Origin: JABAAW01 sp965216605
Lineage (GTDB): Bacteria; Pseudomonadota; Alphaproteobacteria; JABAAW01
DNA: 64,000 nucleotides
Direction: 5' to 3'
NCBI GenBank assembly: GCA_965216605.1
Contig: CBDCGG010000002.1
Location: forward strand, 806,001 to 870,000
Shown here: in pieces, positions 6,523 through 14,693 of the stretch
How the letters are laid out: every line of letters begins with the position of its first letter
Position numbering within the stretch: position 1 is the stretch's first letter
The notes under the pieces: generated by a model
What the model was told of the DNA's origin: nothing
Database searches by the model: none
The model's input: only the letters and a program-made list of their open reading frames with translations
Position numbers and translations under genes: made by a program

Positions 6523-8073
6523 ATGGTCGCCCGTGTTCAAACCCTGATGTTCCAAGGTGTCGAAGCCCGTCGCGTCGAAGTGCAAGTCGGACTGACGGGC
6601 GGCTTGCCCTCGTTCAATATCGTCGGACTCGCCGATAAAACGGTCGGCGAATCACGCGAACGTATCCGTACCGCACTCGCCCATTCGGGACTCTCGCTGC
6701 CTCCGAAACGCATCACTGTCAATCTCTCCCCCGCCGATCTGGCAAAAGAAGGTAGCCACTTCGACCTGCCGATCGCGCTCGGACTGCTGAGCGCGCTCGG
6801 TATCGTAGAACAAGAAAGCCTGTCGCGTATCTTCGCATTGGGAGAACTGAGCCTCGACGGAAGGCTGTTACCCGTCCCCGGCATCCTCTCCGCTGCGCTC
6901 ACAGTGCACGAAGAACAAGGCAAACTGCTCTGCCCGCAAGATAACGGTAGCGAAGCAGCCTGGGTGAAAGGCTTGCCCATCTTGCATGTCGCCTCGCTGG
7001 GAGAAGCGATAGAAGAACTACGCAATCCGACAGAACGCCCACCTCCGCAACCCCTCGTTGTGCCGCGTAGCGTCGTCTCCCACGATTACTCTGATCTGAA
7101 AGGGCAAGAAAGCGCGAAACGCGCGATCGAAATCGCTGCTGCCGGAGGACACAATATCCTGATGATCGGAACACCAGGAGCAGGCAAATCCATGCTCGCC
7201 GAACGCTTTCCCTCCATCCTGCCGCCGATGACCGCGCACGAAGTTTTGGAAACAGCCCGTATCCAGTCGATCGCCGGCAACTTTTTGGACGAGAAAGAAC
7301 CCAAAGGTCCAACGCCGCAAAGACCCTTTCGCGCTCCGCACCACTCGGCATCGCTGCCCGCGCTGGTAGGTGGCGGCAGGAACGCCTTGCCTGGCGAAAT
7401 ATCGCTCGCGCACAACGGTGTGCTGTTCCTCGATGAGCTGCCCGAATTTTCTCGTCAAGCCCTCGAAGCCCTGAGGCAACCGCTGGAGAGCGGCTCGATC
7501 TCGGTGGCACGAGCCAACGCGCATGTCACCTATCCCGCGAAGTTTCAACTGGTCGCCGCCATGAACCCCTGTCGCTGCGGCTACTTGGAAGATCCGAAAC
7601 GAGCCTGTCGGAAAGCCCCCATGTGCGCCGAAGACTACCAAAAACGCTTGTCAGGACCGCTGTTGGACAGGATCGATCTGTTTATGGGCGTGCAACCCGT
7701 CGAACCCTATCAACTTCAGCGCGGCACCAGCGGCGAGAACTCGGCGAGCGTCGCCGCACGCGTGCTGGCTGCGCGCGAACGCCAAGTCGCACGCTACCTC
7801 CGCAAGAAGCAGAAAGACCACCCCCCCATCGTATGCAACGCGCATGTGCCTGCAGGAGATATAGAAAACCTTGTGGATGCCTCGCAACAAGCGTTGGATT
7901 TATTGCGCCACGCCGCCTCGCAGTTCTCGCTTTCTGCACGAGGCTACTATCGAACGCTGCGCGTTGCGCGCACGATCGCCGATCTGCAAGCACAGCAGGA
8001 GATTCCACAACAAGCGATGTCGGAAGCCCTGTCGTTTAGAAAGCTGCCTCTGCAAAGCACCGCGCTCGATTGA
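6523..8073 (+). CDS. comM: ComM/YifB family AAA+ helicase (Mg-chelatase-like)
   Basis: 516 residues, normal for the family. The N-terminal S5-like fold (VQVGLTGGLPSFNIVGLADKTVGESRERI) is followed by the AAA+ core: Walker A GTPGAGKSM near residue 225, Walker B VLFLDELPEF, and NPCRCGY with the family's Cys. The C-terminal domain has SARGYYRTLRVARTIADL. ComM hexamers promote branch migration during natural transformation. I chose the ATG at 6523: the upstream TTG at 6505 lies within the -10 region and there is no homology before MVARVQTLMFQG. It stands alone before sdh; no other competence genes are in the window. Confidence 0.95.
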   Translation: MVARVQTLMFQGVEARRVEVQVGLTGGLPSFNIVGLADKTVGESRERIRTALAHSGLSLPPKRITVNLSPADLAKEGSHFDLPIALGLLSALGIVEQESLSRIFALGELSLDGRLLPVPGILSAALTVHEEQGKLLCPQDNGSEAAWVKGLPILHVASLGEAIEELRNPTERPPPQPLVVPRSVVSHDYSDLKGQESAKRAIEIAAAGGHNILMIGTPGAGKSMLAERFPSILPPMTAHEVLETARIQSIAGNFLDEKEPKGPTPQRPFRAPHHSASLPALVGGGRNALPGEISLAHNGVLFLDELPEFSRQALEALRQPLESGSISVARANAHVTYPAKFQLVAAMNPCRCGYLEDPKRACRKAPMCAEDYQKRLSGPLLDRIDLFMGVQPVEPYQLQRGTSGENSASVAARVLAARERQVARYLRKKQKDHPPIVCNAHVPAGDIENLVDASQQALDLLRHAASQFSLSARGYYRTLRVARTIADLQAQQEIPQQAMSEALSFRKLPLQSTALD

Positions 8074-8173
8074 CCTCTCCGCCACCCTCGAAAAAGCTTG
8101 CCCCCGCCTAAGCCAAAGGCTACAAAGAACATTCGTAAGACGAGCGAACAAAGTAAGAAAACATCGTATCACC

Positions 8174-8578
8174 ATGGCAAAACCTCTCCACAAAAGTAGC
8201 GCGGAAGATATGAGACCCGTCTCGCCGCATTTGCAAATCTACCGCTGGCAATGGACGATGACATTCTCCATCGTCCATCGCTTGACGGGGCTGTACATTT
8301 CTGCAGGGATCGTTTTCCTGTGCTGCAAGATCATCGTCTTGGGCTTTCTTGGAGCTGAATATTTCTCTATGTTCACGCAATTTTCTTCCGTCGAAGTGTT
8401 TCCCTACTTCAAGATGTTTTTCGTTTGGTGCTTGATCTATCACATGCTGAACGGCGTGCGTCATCTAGTTTGGGATACGGTACGCGGGCTGGGTTTGAAA
8501 GTCGCCTCCATTTCGGGCTACGCAACCGCGGTGTCCTCGTTGCTGCTCACATGGTTGTACTGGAACTACTGGCTCTGA
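8174..8578 (+). CDS. sdhC: Succinate dehydrogenase cytochrome b556 subunit
   Basis: 134 residues with three membrane helices. The N-terminal RPVSPHLQIYRWQW and FSIVHRLTGLYIS are the SdhC signature; the His in VHRLTG region and the later GVRHLVWD belong to the heme/quinone site. It anchors SdhAB in the inner membrane and passes electrons to ubiquinone in complex II. The ATG at 8174 is used; an ATG at 8210 (MRPVSPH) is possible. No clear Shine-Dalgarno. First gene of sdhCDAB, with sdhD one base after its stop codon. Confidence 0.93.
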   Translation: MAKPLHKSSAEDMRPVSPHLQIYRWQWTMTFSIVHRLTGLYISAGIVFLCCKIIVLGFLGAEYFSMFTQFSSVEVFPYFKMFFVWCLIYHMLNGVRHLVWDTVRGLGLKVASISGYATAVSSLLLTWLYWNYWL

Positions 8579-8579
8579 C

Positions 8580-8969
8580 ATGTTTCGCAAAATCATACGC
8601 TTTGCGGGCTTTTTTGTCCTTCCCTACAGAGACCGCACAGGATACAAGCATTGGATCAACCAGCGTCTCACCGCTATCGCCATGCTGCCCCTTTATGCGT
8701 GGTTGCTACTGCTAGCCCTTCCCACCGCGAGCGTCTTGCAGTATGCGGAACTATTGCTTTGGATGCAAAATCCTGCCAATGCGCTGCTGCTCTATCTCAC
8801 GATCGTCTTCTCGTTGCATCACATGGTGCTGGGGCTGGAGACCATGATTCAAGACTACATCGCAACGCCCTCGCTCAATGCGCTTGCCCTCTTTTGCGTA
8901 AGTTGGGGCATCTTCTTTTTCATGCTCGCGGTGCTTGCGGCAGTCTTTCGTATCCTGTGGCAATTTTGA
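8580..8969 (+). CDS. sdhD: Succinate dehydrogenase membrane anchor subunit
   Basis: 129 residues with three hydrophobic helices (LTAIAMLPLYAWLLLLAL; ALLLYLTIVFSLHHMVLGLE; ALFCVSWGIFFFMLAVLAAV). The HHMVLGLETMIQDY segment matches the SdhD heme-ligand helix and the DY of the quinone pocket. It begins one base after the sdhC stop, so translation is probably coupled. With SdhC it forms the membrane part of complex II. The N-terminal RTGYKHWINQRLTAIAM is typical of alphaproteobacterial SdhD. Confidence 0.92.
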   Translation: MFRKIIRFAGFFVLPYRDRTGYKHWINQRLTAIAMLPLYAWLLLLALPTASVLQYAELLLWMQNPANALLLYLTIVFSLHHMVLGLETMIQDYIATPSLNALALFCVSWGIFFFMLAVLAAVFRILWQF

Positions 8970-8985
8970 CGCAGTCGACTACCTG

Positions 8986-9018
8986 AACCGAACCCAAACC
9001 GAACCCAAACCGAACCCG
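8986..9018. repeat. 11-bp tandem repeat, 3 copies, in front of sdhA
   Basis: AACCGAACCCA at 8986-8996 and 8997-9007, then AACCGAACCCG at 9008-9018. It ends 5 bases before the sdhA ATG and occupies the place where a Shine-Dalgarno would be. Confidence 0.9.
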
Positions 9019-9023
9019 CTCCT

Positions 9024-10823
9024 ATGCCGCAAGCCTACGATCTGACAGACCATGCCTACGATGTGCTCGTCGTCGGTGCCGGCGGTAGCGGGTTGCGTGC
9101 GACGCTGGGCGTTGTCGAGGCAGGGCTGAGCACCGCCTGCATCAGCAAACTCTTTCCGACGCGAAGCCACACGGTGGCAGCGCAAGGCGGCATTTCCGCC
9201 TCGCTCGGCAATATGGGCGAAGACCACTGGGCTTGGCACATGTATGACACCGTCAAGGGGTCGGACTGGCTCGGCGATCAAGACGCCATCGAATACATGG
9301 TTCGCGCCGCCGTCGATGCCATCGTCGAGCTGGAACACTACGGCATGCCCTTCTCGCGCACCGAGGCGGGAAAGATCTACCAACGACCTTTTGGCGGCAT
9401 GACAACGAAATTCGGCAAAGGTCCCGCCGCCGAGCGCACCTGCGCCGCCGCCGACAGAACCGGACACGCCATGCTCCACACGCTCTATCAGCAGTGTTTG
9501 AAGCGCAAGGCTGCCTTCTTCGTCGAATACTTTGTGCTCGACCTGCTCTTCGACCGCGAGGGACAATGTTGCGGCGTGCTGGCGTGGAACTTGGCAGACG
9601 GGTCGCTCCATCGCTTTCGCGCGCGTGCGACCATCTTGGCTACGGGTGGCTACGGCAGGGTCTACTTCTCTTGCACTTCGGCGCACTCTTGCACGGGCGA
9701 CGGCGGCGGCATGGCGTTGCGCGCGGGATTGCCTTTGCAAGATCCCGAGTTCGTGCAATTTCATCCTACGGGAATCTATGGCGCGGGTTGCCTCATCACC
9801 GAGGGAGCGCGCGGCGAAGGGGGATATTTGACGAACAGCGAAGGCGAACGTTTTATGGAACGATACGCTCCTTCGGCGAAAGATCTTGCCTCGCGCGATG
9901 TCGTATCGCGTGCCATGACGCTCGAAATCCGCGAGGGACGAGGGGTAGCCCGGAAGGGACAGAAGAAAGGAGACCATATCCTGCTCCACCTTGAGCATCT
10001 GCCGCCGAAGGTGTTGCACGAAAGGCTGCCTGGTATTTCGGACACGGCGCGCATCTTCGCCGATGTGGATGTCACCAAAAACCCCATTCCCGTTCTGCCA
10101 ACTTGTCACTACAACATGGGCGGCGTTCCCACCTTGCATTCTACCGCCGTGGTCAATCCTGTCGGGAAGGACGAAAACCGCGTCGTCGAGGGGCTGTTCG
10201 CCGTTGGAGAAGCGGGGTGCGTCTCGGTTCATGGAGCGAATCGTCTGGGGTCGAACTCGTTGCTCGATCTCGTCGTCTTTGGCAAGGCGGCAGGGGAAGC
10301 TTGCGCGAAGAAGCTCAAGGGTAAAGGGAAAGTTCCTCCCATGCCGACGACGGCGTGCGAAGAAAAAGCATTAGGGCGTTTCGATCGCTTGCGACACGCG
10401 CAAGGCGAACACAAGACCGCCGATTTGCGCGCTGCCTTGCAGCATCTCATGCAGGAGGATTGCGCCGTCTTTCGCACTAAGGATGTTTTGCGGCAGGGTA
10501 GCCAGCGTGTGCAAGAGTTGTGGCAGAAGGTGCCGCATATTGCGGTGTCGGATCGCTCGCTGATTTGGAACTCGGATCTTATGGAGACGCTTGAGTTTGA
10601 AAATCTGTTGTTGTGCGCAACGGCGACGCTCGCCTGCGCCTTCGAGCGCACCGAGAGTCGTGGTGCGCACGCACGCGAAGATTTTCCCAAGCGCAACGAC
10701 AAGACTTGGATGCAACATTCGGTCGTTTGGGTTGAGGACGGCAAGACACGTTTTGCCAAGCGAAAAGTTCACAGCAAGCCTCTGACGGCGAAAACTATTC
10801 CGCCGCAAGAGCGCGTTTATTAA
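9024..10823 (+). CDS. sdhA: Succinate dehydrogenase flavoprotein subunit
   Basis: 599 residues, the family length. FAD-binding DVLVVGAGGSGLRATLGV near residue 15; SHTVAAQGGISASLGNM with the His that carries covalent FAD; FVQFHPTGIYGAGCLITEGARGEGG with substrate-site residues; and CHYNMGGVPT and HGANRLGSNSLLDLVVFGK near the C-terminal half. It oxidises succinate to fumarate in the TCA cycle on the cytoplasmic face. No Shine-Dalgarno precedes the ATG; an 11-bp tandem repeat fills that region, so initiation may depend on upstream translation or an unstructured leader. Confidence 0.97.
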   Translation: MPQAYDLTDHAYDVLVVGAGGSGLRATLGVVEAGLSTACISKLFPTRSHTVAAQGGISASLGNMGEDHWAWHMYDTVKGSDWLGDQDAIEYMVRAAVDAIVELEHYGMPFSRTEAGKIYQRPFGGMTTKFGKGPAAERTCAAADRTGHAMLHTLYQQCLKRKAAFFVEYFVLDLLFDREGQCCGVLAWNLADGSLHRFRARATILATGGYGRVYFSCTSAHSCTGDGGGMALRAGLPLQDPEFVQFHPTGIYGAGCLITEGARGEGGYLTNSEGERFMERYAPSAKDLASRDVVSRAMTLEIREGRGVARKGQKKGDHILLHLEHLPPKVLHERLPGISDTARIFADVDVTKNPIPVLPTCHYNMGGVPTLHSTAVVNPVGKDENRVVEGLFAVGEAGCVSVHGANRLGSNSLLDLVVFGKAAGEACAKKLKGKGKVPPMPTTACEEKALGRFDRLRHAQGEHKTADLRAALQHLMQEDCAVFRTKDVLRQGSQRVQELWQKVPHIAVSDRSLIWNSDLMETLEFENLLLCATATLACAFERTESRGAHAREDFPKRNDKTWMQHSVVWVEDGKTRFAKRKVHSKPLTAKTIPPQERVY

Positions 10824-10843
10824 GGAACATTCAGGAGGATTCT

Positions 10844-11656
10844 ATGGCTCAGCTTTTTTTACCGCGCAATTCTCGTGTTCAGGAGGGCAAGAAGTGGAAG
10901 TCGCCGAAGGTTGATGAGGCACGGCGCGCGCGCAAGCGGACATTTCAGGTCTATCGCTGGGGGGGCGAGCAGGGGGAGCGTCCTCGTGTTGATCGTTACA
11001 CGATCGATCTCGATCGTTGTGGTCCGATGGTTCTCGACGGGTTGATTGCCATCAAGAATACGATCGATCCGACGCTCACGTTTCGTCGTTCGTGTCGTGA
11101 GGGCGTTTGTGGTTCTTGTGCGATGAACATCGACGGCACGAACACGCTGGCTTGCACGAAGCCGATGGCGGAGATCAAGGGGGCTGTGCGTATTTTTCCT
11201 CTGCCTCATTGTCGTGTTGTGAAGGATCTGGTGCCGGATTTGAGCCAAGCCTATCAGCAGCTTGCGTCGATTCAGCCGTGGCTGCAGGACGCGCCCCAGA
11301 TGAAGAAAATTAAGAAGGGTGCGAAGGGCGCACGGGAGCGTCTTCAGACGCCGCAGGAGCGCGCCAAGCTTGACGGCTCTTACGAGTGTATTTTGTGTTT
11401 TTGTTGTACGACGAGTTGTCCGAGTTATTGGTGGAACAGCGAGAAGTATTTGGGACCTGCGGTTTTGTTGCAGGCTTACCGCTGGCTGATGGATTCGCGT
11501 GATGGCGCGGCGAGTTCTCGGTTGCGGAAGATTGCGGATCCTTTCAAGTTGTATCGTTGTCATACGATTATGAATTGCACGAAGGCTTGTCCTAAGGGAT
11601 TGAATCCGGCGCGGGCTATTGCGGAGATTAAAAAGCGTATTGCCACTGAGATCTGA
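10844..11656 (+). CDS. sdhB: Succinate dehydrogenase iron-sulfur subunit
   Basis: 270 residues. [2Fe-2S] ligands in SCREGVCGSCAMNIDGTNTLAC; [4Fe-4S] ligands in CILCFCCTTSCPSYW; [3Fe-4S] ligands in CHTIMNCTKACPKGLNPARA. It carries electrons from SdhA to the SdhCD quinone site. A strong AGGAGG lies just before the ATG, unlike sdhA. Codon use shifts towards T-ending codons (CGT, TGT, GTT) compared with sdhA. A Lys-rich insert (KKIKKGAKGARERL) near residue 155 is longer than usual. Confidence 0.96.
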   Translation: MAQLFLPRNSRVQEGKKWKSPKVDEARRARKRTFQVYRWGGEQGERPRVDRYTIDLDRCGPMVLDGLIAIKNTIDPTLTFRRSCREGVCGSCAMNIDGTNTLACTKPMAEIKGAVRIFPLPHCRVVKDLVPDLSQAYQQLASIQPWLQDAPQMKKIKKGAKGARERLQTPQERAKLDGSYECILCFCCTTSCPSYWWNSEKYLGPAVLLQAYRWLMDSRDGAASSRLRKIADPFKLYRCHTIMNCTKACPKGLNPARAIAEIKKRIATEI

Positions 11657-11679
11657 CGGGTAGCGTGGGTTTGTTGCGC

Positions 11680-13281
11680 TCACAGAGGAATTTGCAAGTT
11701 TGCTCTCAGTCCGCCCTGTGGCGACGAATCGAGCGTTAAGTCTCCGCCATGAATTCGTGCAATATCCCTTGCAATAGAAAGCCCTAATCCAATTCCTCCT
11801 GTCTGCTGACTGCGCGAACTCTCCAGACGGAAGAAGGGTCGAAAAACCTCTCGTCGGTAAGGGGTGGGAATGCCAGGCCCGTCGTCATCGACAAGAATCT
11901 CAATATGCCCTCGTCGCTGCCCTACAAGCACCGATACATTGTTGCCATAACGATGCGCGTTCGATAACAAATTGTCCAAACAACGGCGCAACGCATTCTC
12001 ACGCCCGGTGATGACAAAACGTCCCTCCATGTGACAATAAAGACGGCTGCCTGAGTTTTGATAGCGTCTTATTAGTTTGTCGATCAATGCTGTCAAATCT
12101 AGTGTTGCAACACGCTCGCTACCCTCGCTCCGCGCAAAAGCTAGGTAGCCCTCGATCATCGCCTCCATCTCTTTCACATCGCCCTCGATCGCGCGCACGA
12201 GCGGATCTCTCGACATCGCTACCTGCAACCTGATGCGCGTCAAAGGTGTTCTCAAGTCGTGGCTCACGCCCGAAAGCATGTCGGTGCGTTGGCGCATCTG
12301 ACGAAAGATCCGACGACGCATGCGGTTGAAAGCTAGAATCGCATTTCGCACTTCGCGCGCTCCTCGGCTGTCGATTCGCTCGGTCGTGTCGTGCCCCTTG
12401 CCGAACTGATCGGCGACACGCTCCAAATGCCGCAGAGGACGCACCTGATTTCTCATAAACAAAGCTGCTATCGAAAACAGCAGAACAGAAGAGCCCACCA
12501 TCCACATGACAAAGATATAGGTCGTCGCGCTAAAAAGTCGTTCTCGCGGAATCACCGTCTGTAAGACTCCCTCTGCAAGTTGCACTTGCACGACAACTTG
12601 GTTCGAAAACGATTCGGTGTCGATGACAAAAGGACGCTTCACCCTCTCTTGTAAAGCTTTGCCCAAGTGCCGCGTGAAAAAACCGAAGCGCTGCGCCTGC
12701 GCCGACGCCGTATCGATCGTCTGTCCGCGGAACAAACTTAGGGGCAGGTTCAAGTGTTTCTCGTACACTCCTGCTAGTTGAGGAAGACTCTCAGGGTTGT
12801 CGCGCATCATGTCGATCGCCAAGTTCATCTCCGAGGCGATCGAGCTCGCCATGCTTTGTGCGATGATTGTCCAGTGGCGGTTGAAGAAGGCGTAGGCGGC
12901 TGCGATCTGCACCGCGATCAGAGGGATAACGATGATCAACAGCGCACGAGCAAAAAGCGTCTTCGGCCATAGGGTTTGTAGGGCGTTCGTCGCCATCGCC
13001 CTAAGGCGCACGAAGGGCGAGCGCGAGGCGGTGCGGCGGCGCGCCAAGCGCGTGAATTTATTTCCAAACAGCTTCTCCAGAGGATTCGCCAGCGTATTTT
13101 CTAGTGTATTTCCCAAAGTTTTTCCAAAGGTTTTAGCCAGCGTTTTAACTAGGGCGACGATCGTGCGCAGAGCGACGGAAACAGGCGACTTGTTCGACAA
13201 AGCCCTTGTTTCGGTGCGCGTCGTCCTCGTGCTGCGCCTCGACTTCGCGTAGGAGGAGGCGAGAGGCGCGCGTCGTTTCAC
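11680..13281 (-). CDS. EnvZ-type sensor histidine kinase
   Basis: 533 residues. First membrane helix near residues 109-130 (LFARALLIIVIPLIAVQIAAA), a periplasmic domain to about 250, a second helix (YIFVMWMVGSSVLLFSIAALF), then HAMP (NQVRPLRHLERVADQ). The H-box is SGVSHDLRTPLTRIRLQ with the phospho-accepting His; N-box LDNLLSNAHRYG, G1 VDDDGPGIP and G2 GGIGLGLSIARDI complete an active ATPase domain. The GTG at 13281 overlaps the regulator's stop by four bases. This gives a 95-residue cytosolic extension with a Lys/Asn/Thr/Leu repeat (TLAKTFGKTLGNTLENTL); the internal ATG at 12996 would give the usual EnvZ-like N-terminus. Confidence 0.9.
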   Translation of the reverse strand: MKRRAPLASSYAKSRRSTRTTRTETRALSNKSPVSVALRTIVALVKTLAKTFGKTLGNTLENTLANPLEKLFGNKFTRLARRRTASRSPFVRLRAMATNALQTLWPKTLFARALLIIVIPLIAVQIAAAYAFFNRHWTIIAQSMASSIASEMNLAIDMMRDNPESLPQLAGVYEKHLNLPLSLFRGQTIDTASAQAQRFGFFTRHLGKALQERVKRPFVIDTESFSNQVVVQVQLAEGVLQTVIPRERLFSATTYIFVMWMVGSSVLLFSIAALFMRNQVRPLRHLERVADQFGKGHDTTERIDSRGAREVRNAILAFNRMRRRIFRQMRQRTDMLSGVSHDLRTPLTRIRLQVAMSRDPLVRAIEGDVKEMEAMIEGYLAFARSEGSERVATLDLTALIDKLIRRYQNSGSRLYCHMEGRFVITGRENALRRCLDNLLSNAHRYGNNVSVLVGQRRGHIEILVDDDGPGIPTPYRREVFRPFFRLESSRSQQTGGIGLGLSIARDIARIHGGDLTLDSSPQGGLRANLQIPL

Positions 13282-14000
13282 GAGAGTTGCAAGCTGTAGC
13301 CCTTGCCACGATGCGTCAGAATATGACGGGGTTCTTTCGGATTGGCTTCCAGTTTTTGCCTCAAGTGTGCAATTGCGATATCCACCGCGCGCGGTGAATC
13401 CTTGATTTCGGACAAATGCGCTAATGCAGAACGACTCACCACCGCGCCCGCCCGTCCTGCCAAGGCGCGCAAGATCTTCGCCTCGCTGGGACGAAGGCGT
13501 ACGCTCTGCTCCTTAGCAACTAACATGTCGTGTCTACTTTCGAAGTGCCATCTTCCCACCTTCAAACGCGATGGCAAGAGTGCGCGTCGTCGTCCCTGCG
13601 AGAGGATTTTTGAAATTCGCAAAAACAGTTCTCGCGGCTCGAAAGGCTTTGCCATGTAGTCGGCAACGCCCAACTCCAAGCCCTGCAGCCGCTCGGCAGG
13701 CTCGCCAAGTGCCGAGAGGATCAGGACAGGAATGTTCTCGCGCTCTTGCAGGCTGCGCGCCAAGTCCAAGCCGCTTTCGCCGGGCATGAGAATATCGACG
13801 ATCACCAAGTCAAAGCGCAGCGTAGACAACAATTGTCGCGCCTCGGCAGCGTCGCACGCAAGGCTCACGCCGAAACCACACCCTTGCAGATACTGCCGCA
13901 ACAGATCGCGCAACCGCTTGTCGTCGTCTACCACCAGCAAATGCGCCTGCTCCGCAACAGAGGTCGCAGAGGCAGGGGAGGAGGGCATGCGCTCGTTCAT
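13278..14000 (-). CDS. OmpR-family response regulator
   Basis: 240 residues. Receiver domain with LLVVDDDKRLRDLL (acidic pocket), phospho-acceptor Asp in LVIVDILMPGESGLDL, and the switch and Lys in LILSALG...DYMAKPFEPREL. C-terminal winged helix (VRLRPSEAKILRALAGRAG... AVDIAIAHLRQKLEANPKEPRHILTHRGKGYSL). It starts with an ATGA overlap of the marR stop and ends with a GTGA overlap of the kinase start, so the three are one translationally coupled operon. Targets are not evident; outer-membrane genes are the usual OmpR-type targets. Confidence 0.93.
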   Translation of the reverse strand: MNERMPSSPASATSVAEQAHLLVVDDDKRLRDLLRQYLQGCGFGVSLACDAAEARQLLSTLRFDLVIVDILMPGESGLDLARSLQERENIPVLILSALGEPAERLQGLELGVADYMAKPFEPRELFLRISKILSQGRRRALLPSRLKVGRWHFESRHDMLVAKEQSVRLRPSEAKILRALAGRAGAVVSRSALAHLSEIKDSPRAVDIAIAHLRQKLEANPKEPRHILTHRGKGYSLQLS

Positions 14001-14527
14001 TCCTTCTGTTTCTCTAGGTTGCCTATCGTTGCTTCCCCCTCTTCGCTCAACAGCAGTAGCGTGCGTCGAAAGCCCTCGACTTGGGCAGCATTCGCCGAAC
14101 GATAGGCGTGCCGCAAGAGACGCGCACGAGGCTCAAGCAATCCTTCGACGAAGGCTATGCCTTTCTCCGTGAGGGCGAGCACGCGCACGCGGCGATCTTT
14201 CGGATCGTATCCTGCTTTGTGCGCGTAGCCCGCCTGCAAAATTTTAGTGAGGCTGTTGTGAAGGTTCTGCTTCGAGACGCGCATGCGCACGAGCAATGTT
14301 TTGATATTCATGCGTCCTCCCTGCAGCGCGATGTGTTGCAGGATAGCCGCCTGCTTGCTTCCCAAGCCCTTTGCGCTGATGGCGGCTTGTTCTAATAGCG
14401 AGAGCCGTGTTTCCAACGCCGACCAGCGTCGCAAATCCTCGCTCAAAGACTGTCGCCGCAAGAACAAGGGGTCGAGTCCTTCCTCGGTCGCTTTCTCTGC
14501 AAGGGTCGTGTCTGCGAAGGATGCCAT
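13997..14527 (-). CDS. MarR-family transcriptional regulator
   Basis: 176 residues with a winged helix-turn-helix: LGSKQAAILQHIALQGGRMNIKTLL, then SKQNLHNSLTKILQAGYAHKAGYDPKDRRVRVLALTEKG, the DxRxxxLxLTxxG wing of MarR proteins. It is the first gene of a three-gene operon with a two-component system, an arrangement seen in other alphaproteobacteria next to ilvE. An AGAGAG ribosome site lies 6-11 bases upstream of the ATG and is part of a 13-bp duplication. The ligand is unknown. Autorepression at the marR-ilvE divergent region is inferred from family habit. Confidence 0.88.
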   Translation of the reverse strand: MASFADTTLAEKATEEGLDPLFLRRQSLSEDLRRWSALETRLSLLEQAAISAKGLGSKQAAILQHIALQGGRMNIKTLLVRMRVSKQNLHNSLTKILQAGYAHKAGYDPKDRRVRVLALTEKGIAFVEGLLEPRARLLRHAYRSANAAQVEGFRRTLLLLSEEGEATIGNLEKQKE

Positions 14528-14532
14528 GAAAT

Positions 14533-14558
14533 CTCTCTATAAAAGCTCTCCATAAAAG
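14533..14558. repeat. 13-bp tandem repeat carrying the marR ribosome-binding site
   Basis: CTCTCTATAAAAG (14533-14545) and CTCTCCATAAAAG (14546-14558). On the minus strand each copy contains a purine-rich GAGAG, so the ribosome-binding region is duplicated. Confidence 0.8.
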
Positions 14559-14644
14559 ATTTTTTGGCAGCGCAAAAAGCAAGGCAACTCAGCGCATGCA
14601 GGCAAACAGGCGCGAGGTAAAAAATCTTCTCCTCCCTTGCCAGC

Positions 14645-14654
14645 ATGCTAGCAT
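14645..14654. promoter_or_regulatory. Palindrome in the marR-ilvE divergent region
   Basis: ATGCTAGCAT, perfect 10-bp palindrome, about 40 bases before ilvE. It is a possible operator for the adjacent MarR regulator; the evidence is position and symmetry only. Confidence 0.25.
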
Positions 14655-14693
14655 AGCTTCAAGACGACAAAAACTGTAAAACTTGTTTGCTCG

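Noticed and set aside
7018..7641. 207-residue minus-strand frame inside comM
   Set aside because: Antisense to the conserved AAA+ core; no signals of its own.
8986..9018. Telomere- or iteron-like AACCGAACCCA repeat as a replication origin
   Set aside because: Only three copies inside an sdh operon, with no DnaA boxes or rep gene nearby.
8979..10232. 417-residue minus-strand frame
   Set aside because: Antisense to sdhA, whose motifs are complete; Arg/Gly/His-rich composition is typical of a GC-rich shadow frame.
11657..11679. Terminator between sdhB and the kinase
   Set aside because: Only 23 bases separate the convergent genes and the best stem (AGCG/CGCT) is four pairs.
10859..11683. 274-residue minus-strand frame
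   Set aside because: Antisense to sdhB with all three Fe-S motifs; Arg/Thr/Leu-rich composition without domains.
14528..14693. Leader peptide or T-box for ilvE
   Set aside because: No run of branched-chain codons, no T-box core sequence and no terminator-antiterminator pair could be found.
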